A stretch of DNA of 64,000 bases, taken from NCBI RefSeq assembly GCF_022802975.1, contig NZ_JAFEVZ010000003.1:310001-374000 (forward strand), read 5' to 3'. The notes under the pieces were generated by a model. That model ran no database searches and was not told the DNA's origin. It saw nothing but the letters and a program-made list of their open reading frames with translations. Position numbers and translations under genes: made by a program. Positions 8,436 through 18,064 of this stretch are shown here, in pieces; the first letter of the stretch is position 1; each line of letters opens with the position of its first letter. Source of the stretch: Flavobacterium pectinovorum (GTDB lineage: Bacteria; Bacteroidota; Bacteroidia; Flavobacteriales; Flavobacteriaceae).

Positions 8436-11400
8436 TTATTTAAAAATTACTTTTCTGGTGGTTTCGTATCCATTGTCCAAAACTACTTTTACCAGTAAAA
8501 TCTGTTGAGCAAATGGAAGATGCTCAATAATCAATTCAGGATTGTTTACCTTATCTTTCGTGTACAAATGTTTTCCTGAAAGATCATAAATAAACACTTT
8601 GTCAATGTTTTCTACTGTCGAATTTACCGTAACGGTTTTCTTTTGAATCATAACCGAAACTGAATCATCTGTCGTTTCAAAATCTCCGGTTCCCAATGTT
8701 TTATCGGTATAACGCAATACAAATCGGTTATTGAAGGTTCCTGCCTTTGTGGTAAAATTATGGTTTTTGGCTGTCAATTCGGTTATGGTTCCGGTTTGCT
8801 TGTCTTCAAGGTAAACTCTCTGAGTGGCTAATTTTCCATCGGCCTCGTCAATTGCAATGGTAAAATCTCCGGCAATGGTTGAACGATAACCCAAAGGCAC
8901 CAAATCGGCATCATTAAATGGTAAAGCACGTGCCTGAATAGTCAGGTTGTCAGCACCATTAACACTATAAAAATCAATATAACTGTTACCATCAAAACTA
9001 AAACCATCAAAACTTTTGTCATAACCATTGGTTGCTCCTTCAATATAACCTATTAAAGTTTGTTTAAAAGCACCTCCTGTATTCGTTAAATTTAACCACA
9101 AACGGTTTTTCTCAAATCCTGCCGATTTTGATGTTTTTGCAGGTTTAAAAAATTGCGAATTGTAGGTTCCGCCATAACGCATCCTGTTGGTAAACTCAAC
9201 ATACCCAGAACCACCATCTGCACTGGCAAAAAACGATTGTCCTGCCCCTATATAACCTGTTGGTTTTTTACCGTTATCAGCTCCGTCTGGAATTCCATCA
9301 TTGTCAAGGTCAACATTATTATTATTTGGATCACTTGGGGCAGATGCAACGCCTCCGGCCAGGTTATAACTCGCATAATCATCTGAGACATAAGACAATT
9401 TAGAATTTACCATCTTGATAGCCGTATTATGGGTCCAGAAATAGATTGTACCTCCTAAGATACCATCATTATGAGTATTCTCTTCTAAAAAAGCATCAGC
9501 CCACATAGCTGATGGATACGGATTACCAATCAGATAATATTTATCTTTTTCAAAATACTGGCTGCTGGTAATGTGTCCATTATTAGGTTTCCCGATAAAT
9601 TCGAGTTGCTGTACATAACTAGCAGTAGTCCAATAATCTTTATTATTTGGATATCTCGTGTTTGGCTTAGGCACTCGAATGATATAGCCAATTCCAGGCT
9701 GCATTACACTGGCACCTAACTCTTCTTTCCAGACATCTCCCGTAAAAGACAAATACTTATCCCAAAGTGTATTAGGTGATAAATTGTATAAGGTTTGCCC
9801 CTCAACCGGAGAAGACCAATACGTAAAATCAAAATTCTTCATTGCCTGAGAATTACGTTTATAGGTAATTGACCCAACGTTATTGTTTACATCATTAATT
9901 TGAACCAAACTCGCATTATTTTCAAATGTTAAAGAACCATTAACCGTTACTTCATTTGTAACAGTCAATGTTATTCCGGATGGTACTATTGCCACAACAT
10001 CACTATTAATTGTTAAAGCACAGGCTACTAAATCTGATGTAAATGGTGAAATTGGACTTACTGCTTCTATGATAACATTCATTGAATCATCAGGCGGAAC
10101 TCCTTTACTCCAGCTGCTTCCGTTCCAGGCATTCGAATTATCTAAAATAGTTACTGTAGCTCCCGCTGAAGGGCAACCGTTAGCATTAGTCACTGCAAAA
10201 GTATAAGTTCCTGCTGCTAAACCTGTGACTGTTCTGGTTGATGTACTACCCGTATAACTTGTTGCAGCATGACCTGTTTGATTAATAGTCCAATTTCCAC
10301 TTGGTAAATTTTCTAAAACTACACTTCCTGTATTGCTTGAACAATTTACATGGGTTGTCGTACCAATAGTAGGTTCCGTTGGAGTAGGATTTACAGTTAA
10401 ACTTACTGAACCCGAAAGAGCCGTAGGACACCCTCCAGCCTGATAAGCAACACGAACCAAATTATAACTATATGTACCTGCACTTGCAGATGCCAAAACA
10501 TCCAAGAAAGCACTTCCCGCTATATCTACACTTGTTTCTGTCCCTCCATTAATATTATAAGTAACTGTAATACCCTCAGGATGTGGATTGTTAAATCTTA
10601 CACTTCGCGCAGTACCTTCGCATACCGTTGCTGTACCACTCAAACTAAATGTAGCGGTTGGAGCGGTACGTACCGTTATGGTTGCTGCAGAACTGTAGGC
10701 CACAGAACATGTTCCATTTTGCACAACAGCTCTATAGGAAGTTGTAGAAGTTAGATTCTCAACCAGTAACGAAGTTGTAATATTAGCTATTGGAGTTCCC
10801 GCAGTAGCAAAATTATCCAATGAAGACTCCCAACCTGTAACGCTTCCTGTATGACCACTCAATGTTAATGTAGCACTATTTGTACCCGGACAAACTACTG
10901 TGCTTCCTGCAACACTACCACCTGCTGAAATTGAGCTTACCAACATTGTCACTGAGTTTGATGTAGCAGGACTTCCTGTCAAACACGGACTTGCGTTTGA
11001 TGTCATCACAACGGTAACAATATCATTATTCGCTAAAGTTGTAGTTGTAAAGGTTGAAACAGAAGAATTTGTTCCTACATTACTTCCATTAACTCTCCAT
11101 TGATACGTAGGTGCTGTTCCCTGATTTGTAGGTGTAGCGGTAAAAGTGACCGAAGTTCCTGAACATATTGCTCCTGTTGGAGAAGCTGCTATAGAAACAC
11201 TTGCTGGTAAGTTAGGATTTACCGTTACTGCAACCGGAGTTCTTGACGAACTTACACAACCTGTAGTAATGTTTCTGGATTCAGCATAATAAGTTGTCGA
11301 TGATAAGGCTGCCCCTGATGATAAAGCAGTTCCTCCTGATGTGGCTGCATACCAATCTACAACATTTCCTGACGCACTAGCTACCAATGAAGCAACTGTC

Positions 11401-12563
11401 GCACTTCCGCAAAAACTTTGTGCAGATGCTGTTGGTGCTGTTGGCAAGGCATTTACAGTAAAACTATCTGTACTAGTTGCCGTACCTCCTGCTGTTGTAA
11501 CTCTCACAACTCCAGTTGTCCCGGATCCAATTACAGCAGATATTTGTGTTGGTGAATTTATGGCAAATGAAGCGACATTGGTACCTCCTATTGTTACAGC
11601 AGTAGCGCCTGTAAAATTTGTTCCATTTATTATTAATGTTCCTCCAGAACAGCCACTTGTAGCCCCTAAAGTAGTTATGGTTGGAATAAATACACTTGGC
11701 AAACTCATCGCCGACATCGCAAATCGAATTCCACCATTGTTTGGATTAATAGTAGAAGTTACAGCATTATCCGTTGTATTTGAAGTGGGTAAACTACGGG
11801 TTGCCACTTGATTTGTCCAGGCAACAGTATTACTATTGCTATTAAAAGCTCCGGAATTTAAATCCCTACTGGTCCAATTACTATTTATTGTATAACTGGG
11901 TGTTGTCCCATCCACTCTATTGTATATACTAGAAACATAGACTGCCTGTTCGTTTACATTAACTGCCATTGCAGCACTTAAACTAGCAGTACTACCATTC
12001 CCGAGGCCGTCTCCTGTTGTATAAGTCGCTGGTGATTGGTTAACTCCTGCATAAACAGCATACCAAACCATCATATTTGCCAGTGCCGAATTTTGTATTG
12101 TACCACCGGTAACATTAAAAGGACGAGAAGTACCATTCATAACAGCATTGTCTTTTAAATAATACAGCCAAGTGTGCATACGTCCATTTGTTTCACCATT
12201 CCCTGTCGCTTTAGTTAAAGTAACTCCTCCATAAGTAATTGTAGGATCAGCCTGAGGGCTACTACCTCCAGCATCTGTAAATGTTGTTGTAACGGCGACC
12301 ACTAAAATACGATTAGAACCGGCAGCAATAGAAAAACTTAAGCCTGTGTACGTTGATGTAGCGTTGGTATTATAAGCCCTGGTCCAGGCGGTTGGCTGCG
12401 TTATTTGTCCAAAAGAAAAATTTACACAGAGAAAAAAAACAAAACAAACCCATTTAGCATTATTATCAAATAATTTTAGGGGTATAAATTTTTTGGGGTT
12501 TTGTTGTTTTTGTTGTTTTTTTAAAAAAAACAAACGAACGAGAGTTACTAGTTTTTTAATCAT
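8436..12563 (-). CDS. Large modular T9SS-exported adhesin-like protein (1375 aa)
   Basis: This is a paralogue of the 1795-aa protein. It starts with the same kind of extended signal peptide (MIKKLVTLVRLFF, Lys/Gln-rich linker, hydrophobic stretch ending FSFGQ). Residues about 54-290 are a unique beta-rich head. Residues about 291-372 look like an IPT/TIG domain (TSGCSGGTLIINGTNFTGA...VTIGG). An Ig_7 unit (SAQSFCGSATVASLVA) and several Ig/PKD-like units follow, one (10946-11447) nearly identical to DNA repeated twice in the 2020-aa gene. From about residue 800 to the end it is almost identical to the 1795-aa protein, including a DLDNDGIPDG loop and the T9SS tail. Predicted surface adhesin or fibre with unknown ligand. 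It has its own promoter and terminator, so transcription is probably monocistronic. Confidence 0.87.
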   Translation of the reverse strand: MIKKLVTLVRLFFLKKQQKQQNPKKFIPLKLFDNNAKWVCFVFFLCVNFSFGQITQPTAWTRAYNTNATSTYTGLSFSIAAGSNRILVVAVTTTFTDAGGSSPQADPTITYGGVTLTKATGNGETNGRMHTWLYYLKDNAVMNGTSRPFNVTGGTIQNSALANMMVWYAVYAGVNQSPATYTTGDGLGNGSTASLSAAMAVNVNEQAVYVSSIYNRVDGTTPSYTINSNWTSRDLNSGAFNSNSNTVAWTNQVATRSLPTSNTTDNAVTSTINPNNGGIRFAMSAMSLPSVFIPTITTLGATSGCSGGTLIINGTNFTGATAVTIGGTNVASFAINSPTQISAVIGSGTTGVVRVTTAGGTATSTDSFTVNALPTAPTASAQSFCGSATVASLVASASGNVVDWYAATSGGTALSSGAALSSTTYYAESRNITTGCVSSSRTPVAVTVNPNLPASVSIAASPTGAICSGTSVTFTATPTNQGTAPTYQWRVNGSNVGTNSSVSTFTTTTLANNDIVTVVMTSNASPCLTGSPATSNSVTMLVSSISAGGSVAGSTVVCPGTNSATLTLSGHTGSVTGWESSLDNFATAGTPIANITTSLLVENLTSTTSYRAVVQNGTCSVAYSSAATITVRTAPTATFSLSGTATVCEGTARSVRFNNPHPEGITVTYNINGGTETSVDIAGSAFLDVLASASAGTYSYNLVRVAYQAGGCPTALSGSVSLTVNPTPTEPTIGTTTHVNCSSNTGSVVLENLPSGNWTINQTGHAATSYTGSTSTRTVTGLAAGTYTFAVTNANGCPSAGATVTILDNSNAWNGSSWSKGVPPDDSMNVIIEAVSPISPFTSDLVACALTINSDVVAIVPSGITLTVTNEVTVNGSLTFENNASLVQINDVNNNVGSITYKRNSQAMKNFDFTYWSSPVEGQTLYNLSPNTLWDKYLSFTGDVWKEELGASVMQPGIGYIIRVPKPNTRYPNNKDYWTTASYVQQLEFIGKPNNGHITSSQYFEKDKYYLIGNPYPSAMWADAFLEENTHNDGILGGTIYFWTHNTAIKMVNSKLSYVSDDYASYNLAGGVASAPSDPNNNNVDLDNDGIPDGADNGKKPTGYIGAGQSFFASADGGSGYVEFTNRMRYGGTYNSQFFKPAKTSKSAGFEKNRLWLNLTNTGGAFKQTLIGYIEGATNGYDKSFDGFSFDGNSYIDFYSVNGADNLTIQARALPFNDADLVPLGYRSTIAGDFTIAIDEADGKLATQRVYLEDKQTGTITELTAKNHNFTTKAGTFNNRFVLRYTDKTLGTGDFETTDDSVSVMIQKKTVTVNSTVENIDKVFIYDLSGKHLYTKDKVNNPELIIEHLPFAQQILLVKVVLDNGYETTRKVIFK
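10946..11447 (-). repeat. Ig-unit block shared with the 2020-aa gene
   Basis: About 500 bp encoding the Ig_7 unit and the next module (ASPTGAICSGTSVTFTATPT...QWRVNGSNVG) is almost the same as 21309-21853 and 22059-22606. This is a segment common to two separate genes. Confidence 0.75.
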
Positions 12564-12732
12564 GTTGGGGGAGGGTTAAATTAAAAAAGACAACTTATTT
12601 TTTTATAAATAAATTGCAATTTTATTAGTCACCCAAAATAAATTCGTATTGAATCCATTAAAAATTTTATGCCCTGAAAATCAAAACATAAAGAATTAAA
12701 AAACTAAATCAATTTGGGGCTAATTTATAAAA

Positions 12733-12767
12733 CAAAAATAAAAGTTCTAAACGGCATTTTTAACCAA
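12733..12767 (-). promoter_or_regulatory. Predicted promoter of the 1375-aa adhesin gene
   Basis: Minus-strand TTG (12765-12767), 24 nt, then TATTTTTG (12733-12740). The surrounding leader (including GTCACCCAAAATAAATTCG) matches the one upstream of the 1795-aa gene. Confidence 0.5.
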
Positions 12768-12870
12768 AACTAAATAATTCAATAAAAATCAAAAAACATA
12801 CTATGAAGTGCACTTATTTTAAAAAATTAAAAACAATTACAAATAAAAACTTATATTTTTATCATAAAAC

Positions 12871-12911
12871 AATTGCCTAAAAAATATATCAAACATATTT
12901 TTTAGGCAATT
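12871..12911. repeat. Perfect 17-bp stem hairpin
   Basis: AATTGCCTAAAAAATAT (12871-12887) and its exact reverse complement (12895-12911) flank a 7-nt loop. It sits between the terminator at 12951-12983 and the promoter region of the 1375-aa gene, and could be a second terminator or a transcription barrier. The rest of the 436-bp gap 12564-12999 is AT-rich leader. Confidence 0.65.
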
Positions 12912-12950
12912 TATACTCCAAAAACAAAATTCATCTTCAAATAGTTACAA

Positions 12951-12983
12951 AAAAATCCGATAACTTTCGCTATCGGATTTTTT
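12951..12983 (-). terminator. Intrinsic terminator of the 276-aa tail-only gene
   Basis: Third copy of the ATCCGATA / TATCGGAT hairpin, with a T-tract on the minus strand, just past the stop at 13000. Confidence 0.88.
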
Positions 12984-12999
12984 GAGTTACTGCCTTATT

Positions 13000-13830
13000 T
13001 TATTTAAGCAAAGTTTTTTTAGTAATGGATTCTCCGTTTTCCAAAAATACTTTTACCAGTAAAACTTCTCGGGTAGAAGGCAAGTCATGAATTATCAACT
13101 GCCTGTCTCTAATGTTTTCTTTGTTTGATAATTGTTTGCCTGAAATGTCATAAACCATGATTTTATCAATATTCTCTCCACTTGAATTTATTGAAACTAT
13201 TTGATCCTTAACTCCAATTGATACTGCATCTTTTATAGTTTTAAATTCATCGACAGCTAATGATTTATTTGTATATCTTAATGCAAATCTATTGTTAAAA
13301 ACACCTACTGCCGTGGTAAAAGTATAGCTGTTTTCTTTTAAATCATGAAGGACATTAGTTAGCTTGTCTTCCAGATAAACAGCCTGATTAGTGAGCATTC
13401 CATCAACCTCGTCTATCGAAATAGTAAATTCGCCCGATATAATTGTACGATATCCTAAAGGCACGACGTCAGAATCTTTAAAAGGCAAAGCACGACCCTG
13501 TATCACCAGATTACTGCCCTGGTTTATACTGTAAAAGTCTAAAAAGGGATTTGCGTTCAAAGATATTCCGTCATAATCGCTGTCATATCCATTGGTAGCT
13601 CCTTCAATATAACCAATTAACAATTGCTTAAAAGCTCCTCCTGTATTTGTCATATTAAGCCAAATACGATGTTTTTCCAAAAAACTGGGTTTCGATGTTT
13701 TTGATGGATTAAAAAATTGAATGTTTTTTTCAGAGACCCCAACTACGTCATTAAAAGCATTAGTTGTCGATTGTGCAAACGAGCATATAGAAATCATAAA
13801 TATGCTCCCAGTAATAAAAGTCTTTTTCAT
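13000..13830 (-). CDS. Tail-only T9SS protein: signal peptide joined to the conserved C-terminal domain (276 aa)
   Basis: Residues 1-20 are a clean signal peptide (MKKTFITGSIFMISICSFAQ). About 20 residues later the sequence enters the region that in the long paralogues lies at the extreme C-terminus: IWLNMTNTGGAFKQLLIGY, then the beta-sandwich-like domain, then KIMVYDISGKQL...LLVKVFLENGESITKKTLL, the T9SS sorting tail. All Ig, PKD and fibre modules are absent. The protein sequence is closest to the end of the 1180-aa neighbour (NQGSNLVIQGRALPF), yet its terminator is the one used by the other three paralogues. The frame is intact with an ATG start. It may be a small secreted protein in its own right or the remnant of an internal deletion. 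Confidence 0.82.
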   Translation of the reverse strand: MKKTFITGSIFMISICSFAQSTTNAFNDVVGVSEKNIQFFNPSKTSKPSFLEKHRIWLNMTNTGGAFKQLLIGYIEGATNGYDSDYDGISLNANPFLDFYSINQGSNLVIQGRALPFKDSDVVPLGYRTIISGEFTISIDEVDGMLTNQAVYLEDKLTNVLHDLKENSYTFTTAVGVFNNRFALRYTNKSLAVDEFKTIKDAVSIGVKDQIVSINSSGENIDKIMVYDISGKQLSNKENIRDRQLIIHDLPSTREVLLVKVFLENGESITKKTLLK

Positions 13831-14208
13831 CTCAATTTGGTATTAAATAAATAGTAATTTGGGTTTAACAAAAAAGGAAATAATTAAAAATTCCTTGTCC
13901 TATGTATCAATGAACACCATTAAGGTAATAATTTTTCATTCAAAAATAATCGTTAAACAGCAAAAAAAACAGTTAAAATACAGCATTAGTCCTTTTCTTA
14001 CTCCTTTTACACATGTAATTAATTGAAAGTCTTACCGATATAAAACAAGTAAGTTGAATTATAAAATTGAATGTATCCTTAACTTTCAAAAACCAATGTT
14101 CTCCCTGAGCAAAATGAAAGGTTTCCCTCTATAAAAAAAGCTTCAAATCTTAGCAGATAAGCCTCTTTTTTACTTAGCAAGCACCGTTTCGAGCGTATGA
14201 TTCCTGTA
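13831..14208. other. Intergenic region, 378 bp
   Basis: AT-rich DNA between the 1180-aa gene's stop and the 276-aa gene's start. It must hold the promoter of the latter. I see no convincing TAnnTTTG box, no strong terminator for the 1180-aa gene and no repeats. Confidence 0.5.
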
Positions 14209-17200
14209 CTATCTTGAAGTCGTTACAATCTTTTTAGTTATTACATGATTGTTTGCTAAAACTATTTTGACTAATAAAACCTCGTTTTTAAATTTGAGAT
14301 TACTGATACTTACTTCTGAAGATAAAATTTCAGCATCACTATAAACTAACTTTCCTGAAATATCATGAATAAACACTTTAGTAATATTTTCTACAGAAGA
14401 TTTAAGTCTCAAACTTCTGTTATCCATCCAGGCTACAACATTATTATCCTGCTCAAACTCATCAACAGCTAATGTTTTATCAGTATAACGCAATACGAAT
14501 CTGCTGTTAAAAACTCCTTTTGCAGTAGTGAAAGTATAATCATTTTGAGTTAAATCATGAATTGTCTGAGTTAGTTTATCTTCAAGATAAACAGCCTGAT
14601 TACTAAGCATACCGTCTGCTTGATCTATCGAAATTGTAAAATTTCCTGCTATAATGGTACGATAACCTAAAGGCACTGTGTCAGCATCATTAAAAGGGAG
14701 TGCGCGTCCCTGGATAACAAGGTTGCTGCCCTGATTAATGCTGTAAAAATCGATGTAAGCATTTCCATCAAAAGATATTCCGTCAAAATCACTATCATAG
14801 TCATTGGTCGCTCCTTCGATGTACCCAATTAATAATTGTTTAAAAGCACCACCCGTATTAGTCATATTAAGCCATATACGATGTTTTTCCAACAAATTTG
14901 ACTTTGCTGTTTTTGCAGGTTTATAAAAACGATCATTTTCTCCGTGAACTCTCATTTCGTTATTAAACATAACTCTTCCGTCTCCACTGGCTAACGCAAA
15001 GAAAGACTGACCAGAAGCAATATTACCTGATGGTATCGTTCCGCCGGAAGCAGCAGCTAAAGTAGAAGTTCCTCCAACTCCATTGTAACTTGCATAATCA
15101 CTCGAAGAATATGCATTCTGCCCTCCTATCATTTTTATAGGAGTATTATGAGTCCAGAAATAAATTGTACCGTCTAAAATTGGGTTGTTATTAGAATTAT
15201 CATACAAAAAAGCATCAGCACTAAGGGCAGAAGGGTACGGATTACCAATCAAATAAAAATTCCCGGCTGTTATCGATTGCCCATCAATATTTCCATTATT
15301 AGGAACTCCAATAAATTCCACTTTCTGCGAATAAGGAAATTCTACAACCTCTCCATTAGGCCATGTACCTCCTTTTGGGGTTCTGATAATATATCCAATT
15401 CCCCGCTCCATAACCGAGGCACCAAGTTCTTCACGCCAGACTGTCCCGGTATAAGAAAGATATTTGTCCCAAAGTGTATTAGGCGATAATCCAACTAAGG
15501 TCTGTCCCGTTACCGGCGAGGACCAATAGGTAAAATCGTAGTTTTTCATTGGGGTTGAAGTTCTTTTGTAAATAATATTACCTGAATTGATGGCACCGTC
15601 ATTATTTTGTACCAGACTGGCATTATTTTTAAAAGTTAATGTTCCTCCATTATTTACAACTGCATTTTGAATGGTTAATGTATCATCACTATTTATGACA
15701 ACATCAATTCCGAGACTTACCAAACAGGAACAGCCGCTTATATCTCCTAATCCTTCACCTGTTGAAGTATAATTTGACTGAAAGATTAAATTTTGATTAA
15801 TCGTAGGAGTTCCGTGTGACCAGCCTCCAACAACATTATAGGTATTGGTAACAAGACTATTAACAACAACATTTGCAGAAGAAGCTGATGTACAACTTCC
15901 TGTATATTCAACTGTAAAAGTGTAATTTCCCGGAGCAAGATTCGTAATTGGATAAGAGGTACCTGTATCAGAATAAGTTGCAGATGCTGTACCTGACTGA
16001 TGTATTGTCCATGTAACTGAGGCTGGTAATCCGCTTAGAGTTACACTTCCTGTTGGTGTGACACATAAGGGTTCTGTCACGGTTCCGGGTATTGGCGCAG
16101 TAGGTTTAGGAACAATCGTTAGTTGTATTGCCCGGGTTACCGAACAATTGACACTCGAGATAGTCATTGTACCCGTATAAGTATTTGCAGCTACACCTGC
16201 AGGTATGGAAATGGTATTTAAATTTCCAAGACCTGAAGAAAAAGCAAACAAAGTAGTTCCCTGATCTGTTAATCCGGCAAGATTTGCAGTACCATCCCAA
16301 TCAATACTATAACTTACAGGGGTATTTGTTGTAGCTGTATATGGCAAAGTGGCCGTTTGGATTCCTGTGCTAAAACAAATATTATTAAGTGTTCCGCTTG
16401 TTGCAATGGTGGGTAAAGGATTTACCGTTACAGTTGTCGTCGCAGTTGCCTGACTACAAGCACCGTTTTTTACATTTGCTCGAAACTGCGTCGTTTGAGT
16501 CAAAACACCAGGCGAAAGATCTGTTGTAGTGTTAGAAACTGCAGTCCAGGAAGAAAATGGACTTACTGCATACTCCCAACCTAAAATTGTCCCGGTATGT
16601 CCTGTCAAAGTCAATGAAGCACTTGTGCCTCCGCTACAAATTGCAGCAGGTGTATTTATTGTACCCGGAACACTTGCAGAGTAGACATTAACGGTTACAG
16701 TTCTATTTGTACTTATAACATTAGTACAAGATTCTGAGGTAAGATTGGTAACTGTTATTGTACTTGAACCCGCAACGCTTAACCCAACTGCTGTAAAAGT
16801 TGCTGTTCCGGTTCCTCCGGTAACTGACATTGTAGCTGTTAATCCCACAGCATTGGGACTACTTCGATCATAGGTTACTATATAATGTCCATTTGGTAAA
16901 GATGCTCCACCTGTTAGCCTAACTGATGTAGTTGTTCCTATAACTGTACAAACGTCATCTGCTGTAACTGGCGAAGTAAGTGCATAAGTAGGACAAGTAT
17001 AATTAACTTTTATCTGACCGTTACCTCCGTTACCGCCTTTTAAGTTATTACTCAACAGTCCTAATGCTCCTCCACCTCCACCTCCCGGCGCGTTCCCGGA
17101 ATTTCCCCCGGCAGCTAAGCCTACAGTCATTCCATTACCTCCTTTTCCACCCCCGGTTACTGCAGCCCCGCCTTCAATAACCAAAAGAGTTGCAAAAGCA

Positions 17201-17751
17201 TCATTACCATTAACACCTGTACCTGAACCTGGCCCGGCACTACTTCCGCCTCCGCCAGAAGACAACAATGGTAATAATGTACCTACAATACCTCCGGCTA
17301 ACCCTTTTCCGCCGGCAAAACTCCCAATACCGGATGAAGTCCCTCCGACTCCTCCGGCACCATTTGCCGAGTTTCCGTTTTTACCTCCTTTTCCTCCATT
17401 TGCCACTACTGTTGAAAAAAATGTGTTTTCACCATCTGGTCCATCACCACCGTTGGCTCCAACTCCACCACGTCCAACTGTATAATCCAACACTGTAGCA
17501 GGAGTAACTACTAATGTCGCAGATTTGCTATACGCACCGCCACCGCCACCGCCACCGCCAAAAAGAGAAAGCACGGATGTTGTATGAACACCACCACCGG
17601 CACCACCTCCTCCCCAGCATTCGACATTTAACGAGGTTACACCTGCGGGAACTTTAAATGTACCACTGCCCAAAGTCGTAAAGGTATGAGGTGGCTGAGC
17701 CCAAATAGAAGAAAAAACAAAAAACAGCAGAAATAGTAATTTTAGTCTCAT
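14209..17751 (-). CDS. T9SS-exported protein with glycine-rich N-terminal domain (1180 aa)
   Basis: Signal peptide residues 1-18 (SIWA/QPP). Residues about 22-250 form a glycine-rich domain that begins TFKVPAGVTSLNVECWGGGG and is full of GGxG and poly-Gly runs, the pattern of the Gly-rich domains in phage tail-fibre tips and bacterial adhesins. Ig/PKD-like modules with paired Cys follow to about residue 640. The conserved tail region starts with LTFKNNASLVQNNDGAINSG and continues through YWSSPVTGQTL and IWLNMTNTGGAF to the sorting tail (KVFIHDISGKLVY...LLVKIVLANNHVITKKIV). It belongs to the same family as the flanking genes but is clearly diverged, lacks the NDGIPDG loop, and does not have the common terminator. 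Predicted surface protein; ligand unknown. Confidence 0.85.
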   Translation of the reverse strand: MRLKLLFLLFFVFSSIWAQPPHTFTTLGSGTFKVPAGVTSLNVECWGGGGAGGGVHTTSVLSLFGGGGGGGGAYSKSATLVVTPATVLDYTVGRGGVGANGGDGPDGENTFFSTVVANGGKGGKNGNSANGAGGVGGTSSGIGSFAGGKGLAGGIVGTLLPLLSSGGGGSSAGPGSGTGVNGNDAFATLLVIEGGAAVTGGGKGGNGMTVGLAAGGNSGNAPGGGGGGALGLLSNNLKGGNGGNGQIKVNYTCPTYALTSPVTADDVCTVIGTTTSVRLTGGASLPNGHYIVTYDRSSPNAVGLTATMSVTGGTGTATFTAVGLSVAGSSTITVTNLTSESCTNVISTNRTVTVNVYSASVPGTINTPAAICSGGTSASLTLTGHTGTILGWEYAVSPFSSWTAVSNTTTDLSPGVLTQTTQFRANVKNGACSQATATTTVTVNPLPTIATSGTLNNICFSTGIQTATLPYTATTNTPVSYSIDWDGTANLAGLTDQGTTLFAFSSGLGNLNTISIPAGVAANTYTGTMTISSVNCSVTRAIQLTIVPKPTAPIPGTVTEPLCVTPTGSVTLSGLPASVTWTIHQSGTASATYSDTGTSYPITNLAPGNYTFTVEYTGSCTSASSANVVVNSLVTNTYNVVGGWSHGTPTINQNLIFQSNYTSTGEGLGDISGCSCLVSLGIDVVINSDDTLTIQNAVVNNGGTLTFKNNASLVQNNDGAINSGNIIYKRTSTPMKNYDFTYWSSPVTGQTLVGLSPNTLWDKYLSYTGTVWREELGASVMERGIGYIIRTPKGGTWPNGEVVEFPYSQKVEFIGVPNNGNIDGQSITAGNFYLIGNPYPSALSADAFLYDNSNNNPILDGTIYFWTHNTPIKMIGGQNAYSSSDYASYNGVGGTSTLAAASGGTIPSGNIASGQSFFALASGDGRVMFNNEMRVHGENDRFYKPAKTAKSNLLEKHRIWLNMTNTGGAFKQLLIGYIEGATNDYDSDFDGISFDGNAYIDFYSINQGSNLVIQGRALPFNDADTVPLGYRTIIAGNFTISIDQADGMLSNQAVYLEDKLTQTIHDLTQNDYTFTTAKGVFNSRFVLRYTDKTLAVDEFEQDNNVVAWMDNRSLRLKSSVENITKVFIHDISGKLVYSDAEILSSEVSISNLKFKNEVLLVKIVLANNHVITKKIVTTSR

Positions 17752-18064
17752 AATAACAGAGTTTAAAGATTAAAAAATCAATTAATTCTTCGTAAGATTT
17801 ATGAGTGGTATTGAAAAAATGAAAGCTGTCAGAGTATTGAGATTTGTCTGAAGTAAGCACTTTTTCTCAAAAAATTATATTATACTAAACAACTGAAGTT
17901 AAGGCGTTTAAAAAAGTAGTATTTCAAATGTAAGAAAATAAAAACATATTTTGCATTAATCTTGTTATTTTTTAGTGTTTTATTTACCAATTCCATAATT
18001 ACAATCCTTTTTTAAATTTTACATTTGTCTTAATACAAACATTTATTTTTACGTAAACCGAATT
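17752..18064. other. Divergent intergenic region, 313 bp
   Basis: Lies between the divergent 1180-aa gene and recX. AT-rich; presumably holds both promoters. No repeat or RNA gene seen. Confidence 0.5.

Noticed and set aside
11341..11811. 156-codon open frame on the plus strand
   Set aside because: It is the antisense of the Ig units of the 1375-aa gene; similar antisense frames appear wherever this repeat occurs (10900, 21260, 21965, 6365). No signal, start context or homology supports it.
12512..12532. Homopolymer run (T7 then A8) in the signal-peptide region of the 1375-aa gene, possible phase variation
   Set aside because: The tracts are short and such runs are common in this AT-rich genome; no evidence of slippage from one sequence.
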